Source of the DNA: Neckera pumila | Lineage: Eukaryota; Streptophyta; Bryopsida; Hypnales; Neckeraceae | Direction of reading: 5' to 3' | DNA: 64,000 nt | NCBI GenBank assembly: GCA_963969595.1 | Contig: OZ018413.1 | Location: 3,872,711 to 3,936,710, forward strand | Shown here: positions 1-11,620 of the stretch, in pieces | Layout: every line of letters begins with the position of its first letter | How positions within the stretch are numbered: the first letter of the stretch is position 1 | Translations under genes and position numbers: made by a program | The notes under the pieces: model-generated | The model's input: only the letters and a program-made list of their open reading frames with translations | Told to the model about the DNA's origin: nothing | Databases searched by the model: none

Positions 1-655
1 GCTGTCGACGAGGTGGAGGGTTTGTGCAATCAATTTGCTTTGGACGAGGTGGAGGGTTTGTGCAAGGACCTCAGTTTGCTGGATACGGGGTTTACGGTTT
101 GTGCGCCCGTTCAGTTTCGGGTGTCCCACAGCAGCCCTCGTTACGGTTTGGGGCGGATCTGTGTTGTGCGTGTAGGGTTTACGATTTGTGCAATCAATTT
201 CGTTGGATCTGTGTTGTGCGTGTAGGATTTACGGTTTGTGCAATCAATTTCGTTGTTTGGCTACGGTTGGTTCGTTGGGAGCATCCCCAAGCAGCCCTCA
301 TTACGTTTTGTTGCAAATCCGTCACGGTTTGGTGCAGATCTGTGTTTTGGTTTTAGGCTTTACGACTTCAGGGTTTGGGGAATTGTTTTTTCTGTGTCTT
401 TTTCTTACGTAACAGCGTCACATGGTGCCTGGGGTCGCTGCGATCATCTTGGCACCTGCTGCTTTGAGGTATTGCTAGTCTCTGAATTGGGCAACGTAGG
501 GTTTTGTATTGCGGTTGTCTTGTGGTCTTCAGGCTCTTGTTAATTTGTGGTTTACCTTTCAGGGTTTAGGGTGCGTTGCTCTTGCGTTCTGGATCCAGAT
601 GTGCTGCGTGGTGTAATGACAAATTCGATTTGTTGAACGCAGGGTTTAGGGGCGT
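1..655. repeat. Degenerate minisatellite and telo-box motifs upstream of the first ORF
   Basis: This stretch holds no convincing coding sequence; its short ORFs are open only because the repeats lack stops. A 22-base block starting GACGAGGTGG occurs at 7 and again at 43. A 50-base unit starting GGATCTGTGTTGTGCGTGTA occurs at 155 and 205, and a more diverged block containing GCAGCCCTC recurs near 131 and 291. AGGGTTTAGG, the plant telo-box core, occurs at 561-570 and 641-650, just before the ATG at 658. Telo-boxes are known in plant promoters and 5' UTRs, especially of translation-related genes, so a promoter/leader role is an inference. Confidence 0.5.
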
Positions 656-657
656 GG

Positions 658-1134
658 ATGATGGCGCTCAATTACAAGATCAGATTGTACTCTGTGGAGG
701 ATGATGTGGGGCGGCCGGAGCTACTCAGTCCGTTTTTTTGCAACTCCAGCGATACTTATGCGGATTTGCGCATGCGCTTGGAGAACGGGGAATGCGTGGA
801 GTGGCCTTTCCTTTTTTGGGACTTAGATGATGCATGCCGAATACCAAAGCGGTTCGAGGCCATGAACCCGGTTAAAGAACGCGTTTATGTAATTCCGTCG
901 GTGGAGGGCGACGCCGGACGTCGCAAGCGGTGTCATGTTGGGGACCAGGCCGACACGAGGAGCAGCGACTTGGCAGCGGAGCAGCCAGGGCAACTTACGG
1001 GTTTGGGAGGTGTCCAACCGTGTGGCACGGATGTCTTGCACGCCGGTGCTGCACGGACGTTGGAGGAGGCAGGAGCTGCCGGTTTACAACCTGTCGCCAT
1101 GCTGGAACTTGGAATGCATTTCGTTTTAGCATAG
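658..1134 (+). CDS. Hypothetical protein, 158 aa
   Basis: I do not recognise this protein. The first ~80 residues look like genuine coding sequence: mixed hydrophobic and acidic composition with several aromatic residues, beginning MMALNYKIRLYSVEDDVGRP and containing VEWPFLFWDLDDACR near residue 50. The second half, from about residue 83, is rich in Gly, Ala and Arg and may be read-through past an unrecognised splice donor rather than true protein. There are two adjacent ATGs (658 and 661); either could be the start. Two telo-box motifs lie 15-100 bases upstream. No signal peptide or membrane segment is evident. It could be the first exon of a longer gene whose remaining exons I cannot find before the AT-rich repeats begin. 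Confidence 0.4.
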   Translation: MMALNYKIRLYSVEDDVGRPELLSPFFCNSSDTYADLRMRLENGECVEWPFLFWDLDDACRIPKRFEAMNPVKERVYVIPSVEGDAGRRKRCHVGDQADTRSSDLAAEQPGQLTGLGGVQPCGTDVLHAGAARTLEEAGAAGLQPVAMLELGMHFVLA

Positions 1135-1230
1135 TTGGTGTACATTTCCATTGATGCAAGTGTGTTTGTTGCAATGCAGGTGCAGGGGATTTTGAGCACC
1201 GGTTACAGTAGTGTAGGTTAGCCTTAGTTT

Positions 1231-1406
1231 TGTTCATGGACCCATAATGTGCAAATTCTGGTCCTATTCACTGTGTTTGTAAACACAATGAGAACATTGT
1301 TTTTCTTAACTTCTATTATGTTCATGGATACATAATATGCTAACTTTGGTCCCATTCACTGTGTTTGTAAACACAATGAGCATTATTTTTCTTACTCCAT
1401 CATTGT
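1231..1406. repeat. 88-bp imperfect tandem duplication
   Basis: Two neighbouring copies begin TGTTCATGGA at 1231 and 1319. Each contains the near-palindrome TGTGTTTGTAAACACA. This lies in the intergenic interval after the first ORF, where no gene is visible. Confidence 0.65.
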
Positions 1407-1869
1407 GTACGAAAACTATGTTTGATGTGTGTCCTAATACAGCTCCCACATAAGACTGAATCTTGTGAGATATCAAGTAAAGGGTGATACCAAAGTTTTT
1501 TTTGGAGTAAAAGCTTTCTTCTGTCAAATTTCGTTGTAACTTAAATTGTCGTTGGCTTGAAATTTTCTCAACATTTTTTGGGTCCATGCTGCATTATATA
1601 TGTCGAGAACATTCCCTAAACCAAACCACCTCATTCAATTTTGGGCCAAAATTATAGTAGAATAATTTTTCAATCTAATTTACCATATCATTTATTCATA
1701 GAAAATTGGAATTGTAAGTAATGCAAGCCCCTTCTCTATTAACCCAAATTAGAAAATTACATAATTGTAGCATGTGAAAAAAAAAAAAAAAAGAAGTAAT
1801 AGCCCCCTATAAAATAGTGGTTGGTCGCTCATATATCCTTATTTTTTTAAGGCACAGCACCCCCCGAGA

Positions 1870-1925
1870 GGTTGCCAGGTGGCAAGTGCCACATCATCAA
1901 TAAGAAAGTTGCCACCTAGGCAACC
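1870..1925. repeat. GC-rich hairpin
   Basis: GGTTGCCAGGTGGCAA (1870-1885) pairs with TTGCCACCTAGGCAACC (1909-1925) across a 23-base loop, with one bulge. It sits alone in AT-rich sequence. It may be the core of a small decayed transposon; function unknown. Confidence 0.6.
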
Positions 1926-2009
1926 CCGCCACACAAGCGGCCGCCACTAACGGGTTTTGAACCGTCCACAAATTTTGATGAATATAATGGGAGTCCTATT
2001 AAATTTATA

Positions 2010-2430
2010 TTGTGTTTGAATATGTTTTTCCTTTGTTTTGTAAACTCAGTAGAATTCAGTGGCCGTTTTGGCATAGTAAAATATATTTATGAATAAACTT
2101 TGAATTAAGAAAAAGTTAGAAAATCAAGCTAATTTTCATCTCCAAAAATCCATTTGAGATTTGGATTTCCCAATCAAAAGTTATGAACAAATTCAGAGAG
2201 GGTGCTTAAATATGTCAAAGAAAATGTTCATTTCAACTCCCCTTTGAGTTTTGTCCATAACTTTTGATTGAAGGCTCCCAATTCCAAGTGAATTTTTTTT
2301 GAAGATGAAAGCTATCTTGATTTTTTAACTTTTTTTAGTTCTAAATTTATTCAAAATACTTATTTTACTATACCAAAACAACCACCAAAGTCTACTGAGT
2401 TCAAAAAACACCAAACTATGAATGATTGTA
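2010..2430. mobile_element. Fold-back (inverted-repeat) element
   Basis: Two imperfect arms of roughly 180 bases, about 2035-2215 and 2225-2410, are reverse complements. Shared landmarks include AACTCAGTAGA, TAGTAAAATA, ATCAAGNTA, TTTTCATCT and ATCAAAAGTTATG. There is almost no loop. This is the structure of a MITE or fold-back transposon that can form a long hairpin. No coding capacity is present. Confidence 0.6.
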
Positions 2431-2639
2431 TTTTAAATAAAATAAAAATTGTATATAGAATCCAATTGTAGGGATGTAAATATTGCCCAAATGACAAAAA
2501 CTTATTTAAAACTTTTGTAAGTCTACATAAACAAAAAAGTGTTGATTGTTTTTTTGATTTGGACATTGTACAACCCAAATCAACAAACACTTGTAACCAT
2601 TTTGTTACCTTGAGCCAAATCAACAAAATCCTGTAGAAG

Positions 2640-3163
2640 CGGTTGATATAGTGCCCAATTCAACACATGGTTTTGTTTGCTTGCTAGAATAATCTCACCA
2701 TTGCGCTTAGTGTGCTTCAATCCCATCTTAGAACTATTAAAGATGCAATTTTTCCTTCTATCTTGTACCTACTTCTATATAATAATTTTTTAAAGAATGA
2801 AAATTAAGTGCTTTTACAAAAACTTCTAGATCCTCCATACAATTTTTCAACAAAAAATTAAATCAAAATCAATAGTGCAAAAATTTAAAGTTAAAAAGAT
2901 TCAAAGTCAAAAAATCTAGTGATAAGAGGTTTACATGAATTTCATTTTTGGTACTTTGAACGCAAATATCTTGCAATCTACATAGTCAAAGTTTCTTGAA
3001 CTTTCTTTCACACATTTTTTATATTTATTTCATGTAAGATATTATGGTCAAATATGCAAAAAATACAAAATTTAAAAAGTTTGTACTTTGCAATAGAAAT
3101 GACAATTTTTAGTGTGTTTTGACTCCCCCAAAAGGCCTTGGTCCTTTAGGGATTAATATTCAT
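2640..3163 (+). mobile_element. Fragment of TTAA-type element, right terminus
   Basis: The right end reads GGCCTTGGTCCTTTAGGGAT followed by TTAA. The preceding ~450 bases resemble those before the similar termini near 20457 and 40735 and the interior of the element at 57203-58586, for instance the shared string AATCTCACCATTGC. No left terminus is apparent, so this is probably truncated. No genes lie within it. Confidence 0.5.
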
Positions 3164-3808
3164 GTTGATACTATCTTGAATTATTAATTTAAAAAGGAAA
3201 ATATGATCTAGACATGCTTTCTATACAAATAAAACTCTTCCAATCTTGACCGCATGGTTGATCAATTCTATTCGAGGCATTTGACCTTGAAGAACATATA
3301 GAAATCAAGCATCCCCCACATCATTTCATATACATTCTTGGCTTAATTTCAACAAGAGATGCACATCAAAGTCTAAATCAACCCCTAGCTTACCTCATGG
3401 CAACTAGTGGCATTATACTAATCATATGCATTGCCTAGGGCAAAGGCTCTTGCACATTTCTAAGTTTATGCATATGCAAATATGCATGTGCATGAGTATA
3501 TGCAAAAACAACCACATCTTTTTCTATTTAAATTAGCTAAACTTTGGTCATTACTTTAAACTTATTGAATTAGAAAAAGAAAAATCCATGATTCATCTTC
3601 AAATATGATCCACACAAACAATTACGCAAAGCAATTCCCAAAGAATGTCTACCTACAAATAGAAAAACTTTCATAATAGGCATTTTGAAAACATTCTTGA
3701 ACTACGTGTAAAGATTTTTTTACCAACTAAAATAACATTTGGTACAAATATATAGGCACAAAGATACAAATTAAGAATCAGAACTTCATATAAGTTTGTA
3801 CAAGTAAT

Positions 3809-4537
3809 GGGTGAATGCAAGAAACACTTGTACTATTTTGTGTCACATCTTGCATGCTGATTTGTTTTTTAGGCATAACTTTTGCGTATTGAATCCAAAT
3901 GACTTAAGGTTTATAAAAAGGTGCTCATGGCCACTATACACCTTGCCTAATTTTTTGGCAATTTTCAAAAATGTTTTACTAAATAAAAACAGCCCCCAAT
4001 TTTATGTCACAAATTCCAATTTGGAGGTTCTTAGTACTATTTTGTACACAAAAAATTGAATTTGGAGCTGAAATTTGGATGAGATGATCTTCTAGTAGAC
4101 TTCTAGCTCTCCAAGAGAGGGATTTAAAAAAATTTTAATTTTGTGTAGTGTAGAAGTCTACAAAGTGAGCTTCTTTCTGCTTGCATTTCAAAACACAGAA
4201 AACATTATTTTGGTGGGTTTTTTGGTAAATGACCATCTCCATAGAGCTGTTGCAAATGGGCAATTTTTATTTAATTTATTAAAATTATTTTACTATTTTT
4301 AACTAATTAAAGCATCAAAGTGTCTATTTTCTTGAGATTTGGCACTTTCTAGTTCTCCCACTTAGAGAATTTTTCTATGCTTTTCTTTCCCACGGTTTCT
4401 TCATCTTAAAGGTATATACATTGGCCATATTTTAAAAAAATATTAAAAATTATTTTTCTATGCTTAAGTACTCCCGAAAAAACAGCATCAAATAGTGAAA
4501 ACGCAACAAAATTGACAGGTGTTTCTTGCATTCACCC
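3809..4537. mobile_element. 729-bp inverted-repeat element with 4-bp target duplication
   Basis: The termini GGGTGAATGCAAGAAACACT (left) and AGTGTTTCTTGC-type (right, ending ATTCACCC) are near-perfect inverted repeats of about 22 bases. TAAT flanks both ends, consistent with a 4-bp target-site duplication. A related copy at 45056-45811 has the same termini, a similar interior and ACAT at both flanks. It has no long ORF, so it is non-autonomous. A 4-bp duplication occurs in superfamilies such as Sola and Ginger; assignment is open. Confidence 0.75.
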
Positions 4538-6556
4538 TAATGATGAATAATTTCAATTATTGGCATCAATCATTCCAAATGACACAAGAAACTTGCTATT
4601 CAATGTGAGCAAATTTAAGGTAACTTTGTCCTATAAATACTACCCAATTATGATTGTCAAGGAAATAAGCTTATGCAAATGTTAAATATACAACTCCATT
4701 GACGTGCACTTTAGGGGTTTCATATGTACACGTACAAACAGATCGTGGCATCATCAATAGCAATTTTGAGCAACTACTACAAGACATACTTTTGAAGAAG
4801 TAAGTTGAATATAGCCAACAATAAGAAGAGAATTATGCAAAGCAATATGTTGCTGTAAAAGAATTGATAATAATGTAAAAAACAACCTCTATGATTTGTA
4901 GACTAGACAAAGGACATTAACTAAAGAGTCCATTTTATATAATGTATACATTGCATGTATATTAAAATGTTCTGGTAAGAACTATTTTACTACCAAATAG
5001 GCTTCAATTGGGATGACCAAGTAGACAAGTACTATAGACATTATAAACATTTTCAGATGAAATTCTAAGAACTAAAGAAATTGGATAAAAATCACTGAAA
5101 TTGTTGATATGCTAAATATGACCTATATTTATTTTGCATATATGGCTAGGTGGAGAAACCATACTGATACTTTCACACTTTGTAGTTGAACAAATTCAAA
5201 AACTTTGAAACCTTGGATTTAATTTCTATGCATGAACTTCTTTAAATTCATTGAATTAGAAAGAAAAATACCCATCCAATTACAATCTATGAAAAACAAT
5301 TATGCAAAGCAATTCCAAAGAATGTCTAACCCCAAGGATTTGCCACCACCAACACAAACCTTTTTCTAATTTTCTTTGACCTCACACAAACAACAACACC
5401 TCCACTTTGAAACCACCTCCTCGGCGTCTACAGTGCTAGCCGCATTCAACACCCGCCAATTGAATGCGCATATTACAAAGGTAGGCAAATTCTCTCCACC
5501 AAAGTTTTTCCTACAGCATATATAACTCCACACATAGACCCTATGAGAGACCCTACACTGACAATACTTGCAAAGCAATAATTGATAGAGACATAGTTCA
5601 AGAGGCAACAAACCCAATATGGCAAAAACATTGCCATTCTTCTTCAATAAAACCATTCTTCTATCAAGTAACTCAAAATATTATAAAAATAAAATAAAAT
5701 TTCTCCCCAACCTTGATTGCTATTCATGTGAATTCCAAACTATTGTCCTTCTTAAAATTTAGACTCATTTTGCCAATATAAGCCAAAAGCTTCACCGACT
5801 CATCAATGTCATCACTCTATTACTATCTCTTAGCAATTTCATCTCAAGACTTCTAACATTTGATCTCATACAACCCTAAATACTTTTGGCAACATCCAAA
5901 ACATGCCAAATACAATACAAATAAGCATTCTTCAGTTTCTTGTCAATTGCTAGGATCATAGAAACAAATTTATGTTTTACAAATGGAAATATTTTATTTG
6001 TGTGACTTTGAAATTCCATTAATTTGTTTTGGCTTCATTTCACCATTTTCATTCTAGCTTCATGTAGTGCAGAAGTCAAGTCATCTAATGTTAAGTCGCT
6101 TTGTAAAGGTAAAAATATTGAATTTCAATGTCTTAAGGTTGACATGCTCTCAAGGTCCTTAAGGATTAAGCAAGCTTTAGCCTAAAAATAGTTCTAATCC
6201 ATTACTTCTGTAAGTAGCATACATGATTGTTCTCTTAGTCTTATCAAATAGCCAACAAAGGGAGACCTTTTTTGTGTGCAACTCATGCAAATGAGTCAAA
6301 TAGATATGCGTATTAGATGATGCACCATAGGATGTAAGTTCCTTAAGCCTTAGTTATATTCAACTACCTTACTATATCTATTTATTCTTTAAGCATCTAA
6401 GCTTCAAAAGATCTCTTACCACGCAATACAAAGAATTACAAGGTATAGCCAAAAAGATTGCTTAACACATATAATTCAACTAATTAGCTTTAAGCTCCTT
6501 GAAATGTGTTATGGATCATTACCATCATATCTTAAGCTTCCTTAATCCATCACTCA
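4538..6556. other. AT-rich intergenic DNA, no gene recognised
   Basis: I see no credible gene. A degenerate TTAA-family right end (AAGGTCCTTAAGGATTAAG) lies near 6150-6170. A 96-codon minus-strand ORF at 5366-5656 is cysteine-rich and has no recognisable domain. Confidence 0.4.
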
Positions 6557-6620
6557 TTAACCCCTAAAGGACTAGCATGTTTTTTTGGCAACATAGAAAT
6601 TTTGGGCAGGTACATGTGAC
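6557..6620 (+). mobile_element. TTAA-type element left terminus (isolated)
   Basis: TTAA at 6557-6560 is followed by CCCCTAAAGGACTAGC, matching the left end of the TTAA family. No matching right end was found before the TIP1-like remnant, so the element is probably truncated. Confidence 0.4.
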
Positions 6621-7110
6621 TAGAAATTTGCATGTTTGAGGCCCAAGCTTTACTAGAATTTGTAGATGAGGAATATCTTTCATGTGAACAAAATTACTTT
6701 TCTTAGAAACAAAAAATTAAAATTGATTTTCTAGATTTATATATATGTGAAAAGCTTTGAATCATTCTATTTTGATCAATGAGATGAAAGTTATGAGGAG
6801 ATTTAGTTCGCGGGCAATTATGGTTTCTCTATTCTAGAATAAACTTTGAAGTCATTTATTTAACTCAATTTTCAATATTTTTGGAAAAAAAATAAAATCT
6901 TAGGATGTAGATTGTTTATTACAACATTACAACCAATAAGATTGGTATTTTCAATTCCATAACTAATTCACCAAGCATGGGTAGGCAGTTTTGAGCTCAA
7001 GGTGATTGCAATATTTTTTCAGGCCTTTAGGTTTTACGTATTAGATTCCGTAGGTTCCTTTTTTTGGCCTTAGTTGATAAAATATGATAAATGTTGTTTT
7101 GCTTTTGCAG

Positions 7111-7621
7111 GGCTTCCTATAAAGAGTTTGCGGACTGTATTCGATTGCTGCTTTACATGGACGCTTGCTCAAATCGAGCAGATAAATAAGGTATGCTTTT
7201 GAGCCAGTCGATCTAGCATGCAAGTCTTTTTAATTTTGAATTGTGTTAGTTTATGTCTTCAAAGAGTTGCTTTTAATTATCATCGTACATATCTACTGTC
7301 ATTGTCGGTTTCATTTCTCCATTCCGCTGCTCTTTCGCTTCACTGAAGGCGTGCGAATAGCAAAGTTCAAACTTAATCTGTGCAGATCCTTGCTTCTTTT
7401 AAATGACAGGCTCCTAGAATGTAAGCGTTTGTGTTTTCTTTGATCATGTTGTGACGTTTGTTGCAGGATGCACACAGCTGCATTGGGCAGCAATCCGAGG
7501 CAATTTGGAAGCTTGCACAGTGTTGGTACAAGCAGGTACCCTAGAAGATTTGATGGCCAAGGAATCTACTAGTTGCAGTCCCGCTCAGCTGGCATCCAAC
7601 AGAGGCCACCATCATTCCTGA
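7111..7621 (+). pseudogene. TIP1: Ankyrin-repeat protein S-acyltransferase (TIP1/PAT24-like), decayed fragment
   Basis: Two exons of the ankyrin region of a plant DHHC palmitoyltransferase remain. Exon 7111-7190 follows a TTTTGCAG acceptor and encodes ASYKEFADCIRLLLYMDA, matching the family's A-Y-K-G-F-A-D-S-I-R-L-L-L ankyrin segment. It ends in an in-frame TAA (7187-7189) just before a GT donor at 7191. Exon 7467-7621 follows TTGCAG and encodes [20 protein letters not shown] then [10 protein letters not shown] and PAQLAS, the next ankyrin repeat, ending at a TGA. The exon phase across the intron is preserved. Intact TIP1-type enzymes transfer palmitate to membrane proteins in the Golgi/endomembrane system. 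No DHHC catalytic domain is visible downstream, so this is a non-functional remnant. Identification rests on remembered family sequence. Confidence 0.75.
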
Positions 7622-7831
7622 TAACGAATCGGTTCTAAGCAACGTGGGCATGCATTGGTATCTAGGTTCCAGAGTTGTTCTATTTTTGCTTTGTTTTGTT
7701 TATTCACTGTTTTGTTACATGTAGCATGGTCTTGGTCTTGGTTTTGGTTTTCTGCGTACTGTTCTACTCAGGGCTACCAGACAAATGTTTGCTCTTCATA
7801 GTATTCTAATAGATTGCACTCTATTTGCAGC

Positions 7832-9060
7832 TGGAAAGTTGCTCGTGGGACTAGGAGCTGCAGCGGTGCTTGCAGCTTGTGCTGTCATTGTTGATGCTGG
7901 AGGCCAAACAGTGAGGACATCAACCGGGCGTGAGTGTTTGCCATATCCGAGGATTCATCCAGATTTCTGAAAATTGCTTCTACTCTTTTTATTTCTAAAG
8001 AAAATTGCTTTTCAGAAGCAAATTGCACGTGATATCAGTAAGTAGCTGAGGTGATCGGCTCTACCCACTTAGAAAGATGCCTGTTTCCCAAGGGCGGCCT
8101 GCTTAGTTTGGTCAAATAATATGTTGTACAGTCAAGCGTCTCAAGCATGAATTTGAATGGGCTCTTCGAGTTGCATAGTTGGAATCACAGATGGATTCAT
8201 GATTTTGAGCTTCTTATGGTTTGGGAGTGGTGTGGGTTTGGGGATTTTTTAGTTCGGGAATTCATTTGGATTCGGGAAACTCGCTGTGCAGATTTGCACC
8301 CGAAAGTAACAGTTCCTTTCAGGAATTCGACGAAGCTTGACCGTATGCAGGAATTTTGCAAGGTGGGTCTAACAATCTTGACTCAATTGCTGTGAAATTC
8401 ACAGCAATGAGTTGTATGCAATTTGGAAGTGTTCCTATTCTCCTTTGTGATTTTGACATTGTGTCAATTTTGACCCTGTCTGAATCCTTTTGCATGTGAT
8501 GCGTGTTTGAAAATTGCGGATTCTTGTTGGGATGTTTGCAGCTTGAGATTGCTCGTGAGCTCAATTTGGGCTTTGTATGGTAGTGCTCTGAGTCTTGGAG
8601 CGAAGTCAGACTGGGCTTACAACCTAGTCTTGCCGGCGGATTCTTGTTGGGATGTTTGCAGCTTGAGATTGCTCGTGAGCTCAATTTGGGCTTTGTATGG
8701 TAGTGCTCTGAGTCTTGGAGCGAAGTCAGACTGGGCTTACAACCTAGTCTTGCCGGTCCTCGTGGCGCCACTTCTGTACTCCGTTGGTGACTTCAGGTCG
8801 TTGCTATGGCTTGTAAGTCTGCTTTGGAAGTTACAATTGTTGTAGTAAGCTTTGTGTTTGTTCTTCAATGATTTTCTGATGGGATTCACCCCCTTGTCTC
8901 AGTGAATTCATTTTATGTTCTTTTGCTGAAATTTGTGATTTCAGTGCAACTTGGTATGATTTGTGAGTCATTTGGCTTATTTCTTATGGTGAGGTTTCTG
9001 GTGTTGCAGATCACCACACTGTCGGCATCTCTGAAAGAGGAAAGCTGACAGATAAGCTCT
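7832..9060 (+). pseudogene. Possible exons of an unrecognised gene with an internal tandem duplication
   Basis: Several splice-like segments suggest a gene or its remnant. A segment after TTTGCAG at 7832 encodes AGKLLVGLGAAAVLAACAVI, a short hydrophobic Gly/Ala stretch that could be one membrane helix, and ends near a GTGAGT donor (7930). A second open segment ends near 8360. A third lies in the 120-bp duplicated unit (acceptor GTTTGCAG, then LEIARELNLGF). A fourth follows GTTGCAG near 9010. I cannot join them into one convincing protein and do not recognise the family. It could belong to the same decayed locus as the TIP1-like exons upstream. Confidence 0.3.
8516..8755 (+). repeat. Perfect 120-bp tandem duplication
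   Basis: The bases at 8516-8635 are repeated identically at 8636-8755. Each unit contains a splice-acceptor-like GATGTTTGCAG, a 37-base exon-like stretch and a GTAGTG. The unit length is divisible by three, so an open frame runs through both copies. The absence of differences implies a recent event, or an assembly artefact. Confidence 0.95.
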
Positions 9061-11205
9061 CTCAGGTTTTGCAAGTTTCAATTAGAGTTTATTGGTTCTA
9101 CGGTTTCGTGTATTTAGGATCTCGAGAATTGTGCTTTGCTGCTCCAATTGCTGAAGCGTCTTTTAAGGGGAGAGATGTAGTGTAGAGATCCGATTGCATT
9201 TATCAAAATCAAAAGTTAATGAGATCTACCCTTAAGAGACCTTTTTTAAATTTGCCCTTTGAGTTAAATATATATTTTTTTGTTAAACCCCATCACCTTT
9301 CTAGTCTTATCACAGACTCTATTCTCATAGTTGCCGTCTCGCTTCGCTTAATGCTGTAGGGTTTGTAATTCATGAGGTCTTCTTAAGGTATAATCTAGCC
9401 CTTTTTTCAAGAAGTTGAAAAAGCTAGTAAAGGTTGGGTTAACCCTAATGGACACTCTCATGTGTATTGTGGAATTTTAACAGGAATGATGTTGGCGTAT
9501 GTGAGTGTCCCTGATGCTTATGGCATGGTAGAAGCGGGCGGGTTTAGAATCCAAGGCCCTAGATCTGAACAATCTATTGTTTCTCTTGCACTTGCAGCTG
9601 CGCACCATTTTGTATCTTTCCTTTGATACTCTTGCCAAGGCTATAACCACTTTGTATGGGTTTAGGGTTTTGTCAATAAGCATGAAGAAACTACATTCAA
9701 AGCTTGTCCCGACCATTGATTGATGGTTACATCACGCAAAGAAAATGATCAAAGAACACAAAAAATAAAGAACCAGAAGACCACAGTATTGTAAGATGGG
9801 TCTAAACTATAAGAAAAGCATCAATTCGTTTTTTCAATTTCTTTGTTTCTATGAAGACTGAAGGGATGCAAATCAAACTCTTCTATGTCTAATATATGCT
9901 CACTAAAACTCAACTTATAACAGCTACAAAAGTGATTGCATACAAGAATGTCAGATGATTGTAAACCGTAGAATTCTGAATACCAATATTTCCAACAAAG
10001 AATTTTCATCTATGCATTGCATTCACCACCCACGTATGTTGGCAAATAGGACATTTAATTCTCCTTATTGTCTCTACACTTCTCAACACATTGGAATACT
10101 TGCATGGCATCTTTGGCTAAAATTTTAAAAATCTCTCAAGTTGTTGTGGAGATGGAGAATGTTGCACACTCTAGTCTACAAAAAATCTTGCTGAAGATAC
10201 TCGGGAGGACATGTACACTAAATGGCTGTTTATTTAGAGAATTGTAGGCAACAAGGCACTTATATAATTATTTTCGATGTCTTAGAGATAAAGATTGTTA
10301 ATGAAAAGTTTTAATCTTTATAATAGACCCAACTTTCTTCAATACATGATTTTGTAGGTGATTTTTTAGGGCCCACACATCTTTATTTGAGCAAATTATG
10401 AAACTACTAGTAACACAAAGTTCAGTGGTACCTGGATATTAACTCCTAAGTGCTCCAAAGATCGCATTCTGAAGAATTCAAGGTAATCCGGTAATTCTAC
10501 TTCCATATAAGGTCTCATTCATCTAATCTAAGCCTTGAATTTTCTAAAATTGGTCCCAACACTAAGGTCAAACCACCCATTTTCAACCAGAGACCAATGC
10601 CCAACCGGTAGTGTCCCTATTTCCAATCAAGGCTTGTAATGTGTTTTTTACTCTTTTTTAAGGTTGGAACTAGTAAGATCATAACACAAGTCCTAATGTA
10701 TACAAAAATTAACAAGAAAGTAGATAGTAGGAAGCTAGTTCTTGAGTGATTGGAATTGGAAGACTCTAGAGATTGGGAATTGGTTTGGAACACTTTTTGG
10801 CTCCCAAAATTCACAGAATTTTCAATCTTGCAAAAAAAATTCTAAAAATTTTGCAATCTCAGTATTTTCTATCTCCCTACACAAGAAAAATCTCCATTAC
10901 AATCAACTGCTCACCATCTGTGCCACAATTGCTTAAGTGATTAGGTATAGGTAGTCCAACCTTATTGCGTGCACAATGGCTTTTGAGCAATGAATTTCCA
11001 CAATGGCTCCAAAATAGAATTGCTAGAAATCAGACACAACTCATAAAATTTTCCAAGGTAGTAATGATACCACGAATCAAAGCTAATATCCAAAAATTCA
11101 ATCGTACAAACTAGTCAATTTAGAGTAGCAGAACCTCATACCCTCATACCTCAACATAAACCACTCTTGGTTCCTGTCCCATTCAATCGGCAGGAAGCTT
11201 CTATG
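9061..11205. other. AT-rich intergenic DNA, no gene recognised
   Basis: I see only short unsupported ORFs here. A string TACATGATTTTGTAGGTGAT with GGGCCCACA near 10344-10376 resembles one near 13345-13377, suggesting a shared dispersed repeat. Confidence 0.4.
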
Positions 11206-11253
11206 CCGTAATCCCCAATTACGCGGGCAAAACCGCGTAATTGGGGATTACGG
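11206..11253. repeat. Perfect 21-bp-stem hairpin
   Basis: The arm at 11206-11226 (starting CCGTAATCCCCAATTACGCG) is the exact reverse complement of 11233-11253, separated by the 6-base loop GCAAAA. No poly-T follows. It could be a transposon tip-to-tip remnant or the stem of a small RNA precursor. Confidence 0.95.
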
Positions 11254-11620
11254 ATTTTTCATCTGGCTCATCGTTTCATCCAATTTTATCTCCTCTTTCA
11301 ATCGTAATTTACGTCGGGCAATACCCTTATCGTTGGACATTGCCCTATACAAAATGTGTTGTGAACAATGCCTTGAAAGATTCTCTTTTGGTAAAGAACT
11401 TAGACCCATGTGAGTAGTAGATGGACTCACAAATAAAAGATTGTAACAGGTATGGATGAGGTTGCCTCGTGCGGAAGTAAAATGAAGGCTGGAGCCAAGC
11501 AGGGAAGATAAGAGCCGAGAGTGGATACTGCGAGTTGAGCTCTTCCGACGTGTTTTCCCACCTGCAAAATTTTGGTCTCAATCGAGACACCTGATCCAAT
11601 TTTTTTCAATATCAACACCT

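Noticed and set aside
5366..5656. Minus-strand ORF of 96 codons, cysteine-rich
   Set aside because: No recognisable domain, AT-rich surroundings and no supporting splice or promoter context; probably chance.
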